64,000 nt of DNA from Rhodosporidiobolus odoratus (Eukaryota; Basidiomycota; Microbotryomycetes; Sporidiobolales; Sporidiobolaceae). This document shows positions 10,296 through 20,441 of this stretch, piece after piece. The notes beneath the pieces were generated by a model. That model was given only the letters and a program-made list of their open reading frames with translations. It was not told where the DNA came from and made no database searches. The position numbers and the translations under genes are program-made. The first letter of the stretch is position 1. Each line of letters begins with the position of its first letter. The DNA lies in assembly GCA_034387635.1 (NCBI GenBank), contig JAOANU010000007.1:434001-498000 (forward strand). The letters run 5' to 3'.

Positions 10296-12380
10296 GATGA
10301 CGGTGTGATTTGAAGGCGGAGAAGCTAAGGTGCTGGGAGGGTGAGCGAGGTGAGGTCGATGTGGAGGGGGAGGGGGAGGGAGAGAACGATATGGGATAAC
10401 GGCGGATTGACGGCGGAGCGGAACAAGTGAAAGCGGGCCCGGCCGAACTAAACCTGGGTCCAACAGGGGGAAACCTGCCTTCTTCCGCCTTCCCCCAGTT
10501 TCCGTCGTCACACATCCCACCTGCGGCTACCGGAGCAGCGTACAGCTACCTGTCTCCCGTGCTCGCTGCCTACTCCACTCGACCTTCACCGTTCTAACCG
10601 CGGCCGGTTACTATAGTCCTTCTTCATCGCTCCTTCCACAACCTATCGAACTGCTTGACTGATAGCTTGCGGCACGCTGCTAAGCACTCCCATCAGCATC
10701 GCGAGCGCCGGATCACATAGCAGCATTATCCGGCCTGTTCGCTTCACTCAACTTGACCCGCTGAGTCCCCCTGTGGTCGTCCTCAAGTCGCCCTTAGGCC
10801 TCAAGTCGTCCCCGTCCCTATGCACCGCTGGACCAGGGCACTCGCTGGCGCGAAACTGCGCGCTGCGTCACCCTATATGGCTTGGATGTCCGTTTTGGCG
10901 AGTCTCTGTCTTCCTTCGAGTCGATAGTCGCCGGGTTAAGCAGTACGCGAACAGCGCGTGCCCGTCATACGCCGCTCTCTCCTATGCAGGCAACCGCACT
11001 GTATTGTCACAACTCTGTGCATTCAGACCCGGCAAACAACCAAGGCGTTCTTCGGTCTCGCCGGGGAAAGGGTTCGAGGCAGCACTGGCGATATCCCAGA
11101 GTGCGTCTCCTACTTTCATTCGACTTTTTCCCTTCTCGCTTGCGCCGCACACTCTGTGACGCTCGCGGCCGCGCGTTTTTCGGCGAGCTTTCTTGGAAGA
11201 CCTTCGCAACTGACCTTTCCCTTCGTTAACTCCTGCTCTCGCACAGCTGGGAAAACGATGCAAGAGTCGACGTTTTCCTATACGCTCAGGTCGGATTGGT
11301 CTACTCTAGCTACCGTTCCATCTATCAGCACCTATACTTTTTCCTCGACCACATCCAGCCAGCCTGGTCTGATGCACTCCCTCCTTGCTTGCGACTCGAT
11401 ACATCCATTGCGGACGACAGGTCAAAAGCTTCGTTATTTACGACCCCTTGCACTCTCAGTCCGTCGCGTAGCGGTGAGAGTATTCCGTTTCGAGCGATGG
11501 CGAGCATCGCAAGCAATGGATTACATTCCCGAGGCCTGTGCGCTGCTCTTGCCCACGCCAGCCCACGCCATCCGGACGCTTTTACCCTTAGTCAGAGGAA
11601 CAGAGGGTCTGGTTGGCATCCATGAGCCACTCCACAAACACGACAAGCTTTTTTGCGCCTTTCTGTGATGTGCATGCGTTTGACATCTGGGCAGTCTACC
11701 TTTCATAGACGACCGATCGGACGGATCTTTGCTGTAAGATGGGAACAGTCAACGTCAGTACGCTAATTTACTACTTTTCATTGACCACCGAAGAACTCAT
11801 GCTGACCGTCAACCCTTTCACTACCTTATCCCTTGCACAGAAAACGCTCCGCACTTCAGGAGCATGCCCATTCGGTATACTCTCGCTCCAGACAACTCGT
11901 TTCGCCCCCGGATGGCAGCGAGGGTCCGCTGAAGGAGGAAATGGTTGCGACCATTTATTTCCGCCGCGCCCAGTGACCGCGTGACGCATGGTCGTCCTCC
12001 CCATTCAAGGATCCGTAATATAGCAGTGCGCTCGATAGACTCCGTCTTCCACTGTTTGAAGCCGACAATGAAAGCAATTCCGTGATCGTTGTATGCATGC
12101 TGGGAGCAAGAGGAAGAAGAGGCAACGCAGGAAAACGGGCCCTTTTCTTTTCCGGCCCTCGACGCGGTAGTAGGTATCGGCATAGCCTGGAGCAGGTCAA
12201 AGCGCATTCTAGTAGCATACAGGGAATCCATACTGAGGCTCCAACTGCATTGAGGATCTCCGCTTCTCCCCACTTTTCGTTATCCTCCCCTCACAACGTC
12301 AGGTCAAAGGATCGGCACTCCGACAGTGTCAAACTTACAGTCTATGCAGGTACGCTCTGCTTCCCTTCTCTAGCTGTGGA
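10296..12380. other. Intergenic stretch between divergent genes, about 2.1 kb
   Basis: Lies between the 5' ends of the decarboxylase and GTR2 genes, so it holds both promoters. A 236-codon open frame on the plus strand (10958-11668) has low-complexity composition and no family signature; I do not call it. An ATG at 11739 followed by a well-formed intron is noted as a weak candidate in the findings. Confidence 0.45.
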
Positions 12381-14166
12381 ATGCCTTACACACTCGAGCT
12401 GCTCTGGCGTCGGTTGACGTCCTCTTCGTCCCCCTCCTCGACACAGCCCGCTTCACGAGTTCCCTCGACTTCGTCTCAACCGGTCGGGCAAGTTGAACAG
12501 GCCCACTATGGGTCAAATAGCATGGTATTGCCTCAGTCGGACGAGCAGGACACGGATGACAACGAGAGGAGGAAACCGAGGGTGCTGCTGATGGGACCAA
12601 GAAGGTAAGTCTTGTTTACTCACGCATACATGCGGACGATTCGGAGAGGTCTGTTCCGTGTCTTCGGGGCCTGCACCTGAGCCGCCCCGGGTCACATCAG
12701 CGTTGTTCTGGGCGGGAGTAGGCTGACTTCTGACCTTTTCCTCGCAAACAGCGGCGGCAAGTCCAGCATTCGCAAAGTCGTCTTCGAGGGAATGGCCCCC
12801 AGCGACACGCTCTTCATCGAGAAAACGGCGAAAAGCTCTTCAGACGACATCAAGTACGCAGTTTCCCTTCTTTTCTTGCTGCTTCCCTCGCTCTGTCTTG
12901 CTCACTGCCTTACACTTGCGCAGTTCCTTCCTGTCCATGCGGATGTGGGACCTCCCCGGCGGACAACTAGACCCAGAACAACTCAATCTGTCTTTCGAAG
13001 ATACCGACGCCGTCATCTTTGTTCTCGATGCTCAATCAACGCTGCACGACATGATCCGAAAACTTAGCATGACCATGTACAAAGCCTATACGGCCAATCC
13101 GGGGATTCAGTTCGAGATCTTCTTGCACAAGGTGGATGGTATGAGTGAGGATTACCGACTGGGTACGTCAGGTTTTCATGTCTTACTGTCCAGTTGAAGC
13201 TCAGGCTAATGTTGCTCTTCCGCTCACAGATACTCTGCAGAACCTCCGTGATCGATTGACAGAAGAACTCTTCGACATGTCTCCCGAGCTCGAAAGCAAC
13301 ATGAATGTCTTTTACCACCTCACCTCAGTCTTCGACACCTCGATCTACGAAGCCCTGTCCAAAGTCATTCAAAAGCTCATACCTGAGCAGGCTATGCTGG
13401 AGCGATTGTTAGATCTTCTGTGTCAGGCAAGTTATCTATACAGTCTCCTAGGAAAAGGCACTGGTTAACCCTCATCTCTCGGCCCTGCAGCAATGCTCGA
13501 TGGACAAAGCCTTTCTATTCGAAACCTCCTCCAAGATTTACATCGCAACGGATTCCTCACCGCTAGACAATCAAACCTACGTGATCTGCGCCGACTATCT
13601 CGACCTCGTCGGCGACTTTACCCAATTATACGAGTCAGTCGTGCCTTGAGCTATCGTCACCAATCGTAAGACTGCACTGACTTTCGACTACTGCAGCCCT
13701 TCTCCTTCATCCCTTCCCCCAGCCACCGACCTCTCCCGCTCTGGCACCCTACCCCCGTCCCGGAGCATGCGAATAGATACTTCGTCCAACTCTGCCGCAT
13801 CCTCCGCTGCCCCGCTTTCTCCTCAACCTCGACGAGACTCTTCCAGCGCTCGAGCAAGGCCAGGACCAGTGGCTGATATGCGAGATCCGAGGGGGAAAGG
13901 GAGGATGCCCTGCTCCAAGGTCACATTAGGAACGGGAGCGACGATTGCTCAATGGAGTATCAACGAGTGCGTCGTTAGTGCTCATCGCTCTGTTCCGCTG
14001 TATGAAGCTGACAGGGTTTTCCTTCATTTTCAGCAACCTCTCTTTGGTGACCCTCCTAAGACCGCACGCACAGGATCAACACTCGGCTCTGATCGAGTAT
14101 AACGTTGCAGAGTTTCGACGGGCGGTACTGGCTGTCTTCGAAATCGGAGTCAGTCCGCCACTGTGA
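12381..14166 (+). CDS. GTR2: Rag-family GTPase Gtr2 (RagC/D orthologue)
   Basis: Rag GTPases form a Gtr1-Gtr2 heterodimer on the vacuole and relay amino-acid status to TORC1. Exons 12381-12604, 12752-12853, 12924-13161, 13230-13426, 13491-13633, 13696-13966, 14034-14166 give 435 aa. Visible: P-loop MGPRSGGKSSI, MWDLPGGQ (switch II), FEIFLHKVDGM (G4-like), the RagC/D-type MDKAFLFE-SKIYIATDSSP and the roadblock-like C-terminus with IAQWSINDNLSLVTLLRP. A Ser/Pro-rich loop near residues 260-340 is species-specific. The fourth intron (13427-13490) is GC-AG. The start is uncertain; an in-frame ATG at 12522 is an alternative that would drop 47 residues. Confidence 0.92.
13427..13490 (+). other. GC-AG intron in GTR2
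   Basis: Donor CAG|GCAAGT is a perfect match to the GC-donor consensus; acceptor CTGCAG|CAA; branch-like GGTTAACC. It joins LLDLLCQ to QCSMDKAFLFE, restoring the conserved RagC/D segment. The nearest upstream GT (13422) gives the wrong phase. Confidence 0.85.
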
Positions 14167-14568
14167 CGAGGTTCTGGGCGATAACGGAGGGGATAAACGA
14201 CGGAAGAGGAGCAGGAGCAGCAAAGAAGGCCGGGGGAAAGGAGTAAGGAATAGCTCTCTCGTCTCAACCTTGTTGCCATACTATATCACATTGTCGCCTA
14301 TCCACATCGATTAATCGGCGCAAAGCTTTTCGTTCTCCGGAAAAGCCACACTTGTTCCGCTTGGATGGCCGCAGATGCGGGTCTATAGAGCTACTAAGCT
14401 ACGAGATTCAAGAGGTGCAATAGCTGAATACGAACCCTGACAAAGAGGCTGCACAAGGATGTGGGCGAGAGAAGCATGCGATGCGAAGCAACCTCACAGA
14501 AAGAGGGCGAATATGGGTTTTCCCTGCCTTGACTGCGCTTTTCCATCCGACGTAAGATACCCACTCGC
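14167..14568. other. Intergenic, convergent 3' ends
   Basis: Between the stop codons of GTR2 (plus) and the Whi5-like gene (minus). I see no gene, repeat or RNA here. Confidence 0.5.
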
Positions 14569-16478
14569 CTACCACACCACCTCCGTCTCCCCTCCAAGAG
14601 TCGTCTGCAGAGCTCCTGCGTCTTTTGCGTTCATCTCCCCTTGTCCACCAGTCGCCCGCCTCGCGGCTTCCATCTTATCCGGACTAGGCATGGCGTTGAC
14701 AAAGGCCTCCCAATTAGCCTGATCCATGCTCGTCTGTCGCTGTCCCATTGCAGGAGCGACCGATGCGCCGCCCAGCTCGAGTGGACGTGAAGAGGAAGAA
14801 GGAGGAGGAGGGAGTCGAGAGGCGGTTTTGGAGGGTTCACCAAACCCGGCTCCGAGCCCACCACCACCACCACTAGCCCCAGCGAACGGACTTCCAGCCA
14901 ACTCTCCGCCAAACATCCCCGAGCCATGAACGGGGCCATCATTTCCCCCTCCCCCTTCCCCTGGTCCTCCGGTCCCGGAGAACAACCGTCTACCTTTGAC
15001 CCCCATGCCGTCCCCTCCCAAACTGTGATTCGTCGACCGTTTCGGAGCTTTAGGTGACGGGGAATGTGCGAGAAAGAGCATCAAATCGGCCGCTTCGGCG
15101 GCGGTCCCTTCGCTGCCGCCTGCGCTAGGGGCGCCGGGGAGTTTGGCCAGTCCTCCGGTGGCTCGATCTGGAGTGGCGGGACGACTCAAGGGTGGAGGAG
15201 GTGGAGGGAAGGCGGGGGAGTGAGAGTGGGAGTGAGGGGGAGGTGGGAAGTGGGGAAGGAAGGGAGAGCCGCTCTCTGAGTGAGGAAGTTGCGAGTGGGC
15301 GTGATGGCCGAAGAGAGTTGGGTGAGGGTGCGATAGAGACCCGTCTTCGTCGCTGCCGTTCTGCGAAGGGTCGGATGGAGCGCGAGCCATACCCGTCAGA
15401 GCAGCGGCGGCGTCGACGAAGGATGAAAAGGTCGGATCGGAGGAAGAGAGGGCTGGATTCTGCCCTTTTCCGGGAGAACGTCGACCAGACTTGGTCCTCG
15501 CTCGAGGACTCACGGTGCCTATCCGACTGGGACCATTCGAGTCAAGAGCATGTCGGCGTTTCGAGGGTCGTTCGGCTGAGGCTTGGTAGACTCCCGCAGT
15601 TGAGTAGGGCGAAACGCTCTGAACCGGTTGCGGCTGCGGGGCGTACACGCTCGAGTTACTGTAGGAGCCACACGACTCCAGTGAGGGAGAGGCGGTGTGC
15701 TCCTGTCGCGCGCGTTTTGAGTTCGGAGGAGCATGGTTACCCAGCGTGGCTTCCATTCCGCCGGAAAAGTGAGGCTGAGGCGGCGGGGGATGCTGAGCGT
15801 AGACTGGCGGAGGAGGAAGGTTTTCCATGGATGGCGGTGGTAAGTAGGTATGCTGCTGCGGTGCGTAGGGAGAAGGTGCCGGAGAAGGGAAGTGCTGAGG
15901 CTGTTGAGGGAGGAAATGGGACATCGCCGATGGGAGAGGCGGAGGATTCGGTGCTTGGCTGAAGGTACTGTTCTGCCAGGGCGGTCGTGTACGTGATCCG
16001 ACGGAAGCTAGGCGGGTGCGGAACGTTCGAGCGAGCTGTACGAGGAATGCAGGTGGATAATGCGTTTGACAAGTAGGAGGCAGAAAAACCCGAGTCAACA
16101 ACAAACCGAGTCGCGTCTATCGCGTCGTACTGGCACGATTTCGAGAAGCTACACGCGTACCTTTGCTGCTTCTGCCCTCTTGAGAACCCGCTCAACTTTA
16201 CGCTGGCGTTCAGCCTCGTCCTCCTCGACTTCATCGTGCTGAGACGATTCCCGAACGACCGCTTTACCCTTGTCCAGCCCATTCGAGCCCGATGCACTCA
16301 TGTGACTCCCTGCTCGATCGTTCGCTATTCCCGGTGAGTTGTTTGTCGAGTTGAAACCGTTTGAGACGGGAGAAGCTGAAGGCTGAGGAGACGCGTTGGC
16401 AGTCTCTGGTGGCAGCGAGGGAGAGTAGGGTGGGGCTGTCGGGGCGTAGGTGTGCTCTATACGCTGATTTGGCTGCAT
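14569..16478 (-). CDS. Whi5/Stb1-like G1/S transcriptional repressor
   Basis: Whi5-type proteins bind SBF/MBF-like factors and block G1/S transcription until phosphorylated by CDK; nuclear. Minus-strand exons 16478-16161 and 16035-14569 give 594 aa. A short charged helix (RVLKRAEAAK, then LARTFRTRLASV after the intron) matches the position of the Whi5 domain. Near residues 419-434 there is AAEAADLMLFLAHSPSP, which fits the GTB motif known from Whi5/Stb1-type proteins. Upstream lies FVDAAAALTGMARAP. Many Ser/Thr-Pro sites are visible, consistent with CDK control. The rest is Pro/Ser/Gly-rich and disordered. The family call rests mainly on the GTB-like motif. Start is the first ATG of the open frame. 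Confidence 0.62.
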
Positions 16479-16906
16479 CTGACCCTGCAAGTCGAGTATT
16501 GAAGGTGGAAATAGGAGCGGGAAGACGATGGGGAGGCGCGTCCTGTCCGCGCGTTGCCCAGAATGCACAAAGTCGCGTCGGACGAAGGTCGTCGCTCGAG
16601 GACAATCGTAAGTGCAGCCCACCTACAGTGTCCTCCTGTGCACCCAAGGCGCAGGACCGGGGGCTTTAGTTACGAAGCTGCAAACCCAAGACTTTCGAGT
16701 TTTTCTCCATGGACGAAACAGAGGAACATGGAACAGCAGTGTCGAATTGCTTTTTGGATACGACATGTTGAGATGCTAAGAGGATCGTGACATGAAAATG
16801 ACTCGAGAGATAGATAGAGAGAGAGAGATGACGGAACGACGAGGGGTATAGCCATAGCCAGGCGGTGACACGGAATCGTAAGAAAGGGACAGGCGAGCGG
16901 AACTGC
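16479..16906. other. Intergenic, 5' region of the Whi5-like gene
   Basis: Upstream of the Whi5-like gene and downstream of the MetE-like gene, both on the minus strand. Contains only a short GA-rich simple repeat. Confidence 0.5.
16805..16828. repeat. Short GA/GATA simple repeat
   Basis: About 24 bases of alternating GA with two GATA units, in the intergenic region between the MetE-like gene and the Whi5-like gene. Probably a simple polymorphic microsatellite. Confidence 0.7.
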
Positions 16907-18882
16907 TTAGCAGTCGACGCTGCCCCAGACGGCCTTGGCGACATCGACACAGAGACCGAGCTTGGCGATGACCTGATCGCGCATCAGAAAGCGGTCAGTA
17001 TCGACCGCACAAGAGAGAAAGAGGAAAGTCGGGCTCACATCGTCAAAGTCGACCGGGTTGCCCTCAGCGTGGGAAGCAAAGCCACATTGCGGGGAGATGC
17101 AGAGACGCTCAAGAGCCTCCTCGCGAGTCTGGTTGGCGCCCTTGGCGGCAAAGTCGGCAGCCTCGTAGATGCGCTGCTTGAGCTCCTCCTTGTCTTCTAG
17201 CTTGGGGAACTTGGAGGTGACGAGACCGAGGACGACAACCTTGTCGGCGGGGAGATCGGCGAGGGGCTGCGATCGGAGTGGAGTTGATAAATGTTCAGCG
17301 AGAAGTGGCTACAAAATAGAGAGAATTGCATACCTCGAAGCCACCGGCACGAGCCGTGTCGTACTCGAGGTAGTAGACGTGAGCGTTGAGCTCAGTGAAG
17401 AGCTTCTTCGAGATGTGCTCGTAGCCACCCTCGGAGAAGTGCATGCCGTCCTTGAAGTTACCGCGGCACAAGTGGAGACCGATGACCATGTCCTTTGGGG
17501 CATCACGGACACAGTCGTTGTAGAGCTGGATGTACTGGTCGAGGACCTTGGTGGGGTCCTGACCCTCGGCCTTCATGCCCTCGAGCATGTCGGTAGCGCA
17601 CTAGTTGGTGGGGGTAGATCGTCAGTCTTGGCAAACCGAGGGAGAGGGCCATCAAGGAGGAGGCTCACGAAGTAGGCAAGAAGAGGGTCGTCGAACTGGA
17701 CATTGCGGCAGCCAGCCTCGTAGAGGTCAGCGAGCTCTTCGCGGTAAGCCTTCGCAAGGTCGGCAAAGTAGCCCTCCTCGGTCGGGTAGACGGACTTGTC
17801 GAAGGCGTGCTCGCCGTGACGGAGGTGGTACCATCTGTGGCGGACTCATCAGTATGCAACAACGACATGATCCATACAGACAGGAAGAGAGACGCACTCG
17901 GGGGCGGCAAGGGTGATCTTGACGTTCTTGACCTCGTCAGGCTTGACGAGCGACGCAACGTACTCGAATTCGGGACTGCAGGGTCGCGACTCAGCTATTC
18001 CGCTTCACACCGGATAAGTACAGACGAGAACATACCGGTACATGGGCTTGTTGCGGACGAGCTTGCCCTTGCAGACCATCGTGTCCTGAAGAGAGCGGCA
18101 TGTCAATATTGATGGTTGAGACCATATGTCGAGCACAAGCTTACTCCGGGGCGAGCGGCGTGGCTCTGGAAGAAGGCCTTGATGTCCGGAACGTACCTGT
18201 GTAAGAACGGAAAACAAGGGTACATCAGCCACGCGTTAGGTAGGGCGACACAGCAAGCCAGCCGCAGTGCAGGCTTTGCAAGCTCCTCCGAGTTGAGGGA
18301 GCTTGTATCGCGGCGGTCAAGTAGAAGAAATAGGCGGGAGGGACCCACATCTTGAAGAGCTCGCGTCCAGGGTTCTGGATAACAACCATACCCTGCAGAA
18401 GCGACAGGCGTCAGCAGGTGGCGCAAGGACGAAGACGAGCAATGAGCTTACGTCAAGGTTGTTGTGGAAGCCATCCCAAAACCTGAAGAAAAGGCGAAGG
18501 GGGGAGTGAAGGAATTCAGAACCGGAGAGACAGACGGTCGGGGCATAAGGGAGAAAGCGTGGATCAGTCTCGTTCTCAGGCATCAGTAACAAGGGGGGAG
18601 AAGGCGTACATGTGGCGGCGGAACTCGCCGTCAGTCACAGCCTTGATACCAACTTCCTGCTGGCGCTTGACCTCGGCCTTGATGGCCTCGTCCTCAACGG
18701 CCTTGAGCTCCTCACGGGTGCACTTGCCCTGGTGGAACTCCTCACGCTTAGCGAGGAGCTCGAGGGGGCCTGCAGCGAGTTCAGCATTAGCAGCTGTCAA
18801 TGGAAGAAAGGGCGGAACAAGGTGACTCACGCTTGAGGGAACCAATGTGGTCGGCGCGGAAAGGAGGGCAGCAGTGAGCCAT
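16907..18882 (-). CDS. MetE-like methyltransferase, catalytic (C-terminal) domain only
   Basis: Resembles the zinc-dependent catalytic domain of cobalamin-independent methionine synthase. Minus-strand exons 18882-18831, 18769-18610, 18482-18452, 18392-18349, 18196-18145, 18085-18036, 17975-17898, 17834-17669, 17600-17334, 17266-17039, 16972-16907 give 397 aa, about half of full MetE. Seen: FRADHIGSLKRP, VTDGEFRRHMFWDGF, FDDPLLAYFC, then the candidate zinc ligands HLC (in GLHLCRGNF), Glu of YYLEYDTARAGGFE, and Cys of ISPQCGFASH. The N-terminal folate-binding half is absent, so the methyl donor and product are unknown. Start gives MAHCCPPFRADHIGS, a usual N-terminus for this short family. Splice phases all agree. 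Confidence 0.85.
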
Positions 18883-20441
18883 TCTGATGGATTGCGCGAG
18901 CATGGTCAAGCACAAGGGCGGGCGGACATCGCAGGCGCGGCGAGGGAAGAAGGGAACGAGGGGGAAAAAGATCAGTACAGGAGAATTGCGGCCTCATAGG
19001 CATGGAGCACTGCGCCGCGCGAGCTCCGATGCTCCGCGTCCTATACCAGAGTCCCCCCGGGGATCGTTCTGCATGTGCTGGACGGACAGGCTATCTCGAC
19101 ACAGCAATTCCCCGCTGATCTGCTTAAATGAGCCGCTCGACAGCTCCTACTGTGGGTAGCTTTGTAGGGTAGCTTTGCATCGCTATGCCCATGACGCGAT
19201 TGAGCACAGCCGAATGGCAAACCGGTCGCGCAGACCCCAGTCCGGTAGGCTTGACGGCCAAGAGTGGGCGGCGAAATAGTAAAGGTCGAGGGAAAGGCGA
19301 ACATGGCGTGGGCAGGTAAAGGCGCCTGGCAGGAGCGTCCAAGTGGTGTGACTTGAGGTGATCAACATACATTAGTCTATACTTGTGTAGAGTAAAGTGG
19401 AGCAAGCGGAGGAAGTAAGTTATCGACGAACGACTTTCTTCCGCCGGAATTCGCTACCATGCCAGACGCCTAGCAAAGCCTGGTAAACTGCTCGATCCGA
19501 TATAACTGGCGAGTGCTCGAGGGCAGCTCGCCTTCCGCGCGCTGCTACGAGCCGTTTCCTCCCCCGTCTTCGTCGACACCAAGTCTCCCTCCCATGGTCA
19601 ACACACTACGATTGCAGTCGGCGAAACTCTACAAGGCGCTCCGTACAGTACGGCGAGACGATGAACGGGGCCTGCACCTTGAGCAGCCATCGCGGTCTGG
19701 CGGCAGACTCGCTGCAGCTCTCGAGGGGTACCCTTAACAGGCCTGTACTGCACCCGAGCTGGACGAGGTCTAATCCTTCTACAAGGTGTCACCTCACCAA
19801 AGTATAAGCTGCTTGCGGTGGCTTCAGATAGGTCTGCTTGTCCTTTTCTTTTCTTCCAATCTCCACTCTCGTTAATCCGGAACGTCTACAGCTGTGCATC
19901 GTCCTCTCGCACAGTCCACACGTCCCGCCGAGCCAGCTTATCGGCAGTACGCAGCTGATCATGCTGCTCCGCTGCGCCCGAGCCAGAAGTCTGCGTCACC
20001 AGCCTCGACTGTCTTCGCCGTTGACGGGCCCGGCCGTGCTTTCTCCACGAACGGCTGACCCTGGCGGGACACCCGCTCAAGCTCACGATAGGCTCATCTA
20101 TCGGTGCCTATACGGACTGGATCTCTCCAGGAGTTCCAGGTCGATTCAAGATGGGCTTATCGTTCGCACAGCTGAGAAGGCCCGCGGCGTTCTCCTTCGC
20201 CTATCGTGGGCTGGCAATCTCGTCTAGATCCGACGTGGTACTTCTGGACCACTGGACTGAGCCTGATCGCTACCATCGAGCCCGTCGCTGCGAGGCGCCC
20301 TGTGTGCGGAGGTGTTCCAGATAGCCACAACCGTTGTGGCTCCGCCGGATTTCGGACGACCCGCAATCCATGGAATCGCCCGCTCTTCTCCGCTTCCTTG
20401 CTTTTCTTCTATCGCTGTATCGCTTCTCCTTCCATATCACC
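18883..20441. other. Intergenic, divergent promoters, about 1.6 kb
   Basis: Lies between the 5' ends of the MetE-like gene and the NCS1 permease gene. I found no supportable gene. Short open frames here have no recognisable motifs. Confidence 0.5.

Noticed and set aside
10958..11668. 236-codon plus-strand open frame
   Set aside because: No recognisable domain, Ser/Arg/Leu-rich composition typical of random open frames in GC-rich DNA, and no splice continuation.
15192..15962. 256-codon plus-strand open frame
   Set aside because: Lies antisense to the Whi5-like gene; composition is the complement of Pro/Ser-rich coding sequence, with no motifs.
18200..18349. Possible coding continuation WVPPAYFFYLTA in the MetE-like gene
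   Set aside because: Runs into a stop; treating it as intron joins LFKM to YVPDIKAFF, as expected for the family.
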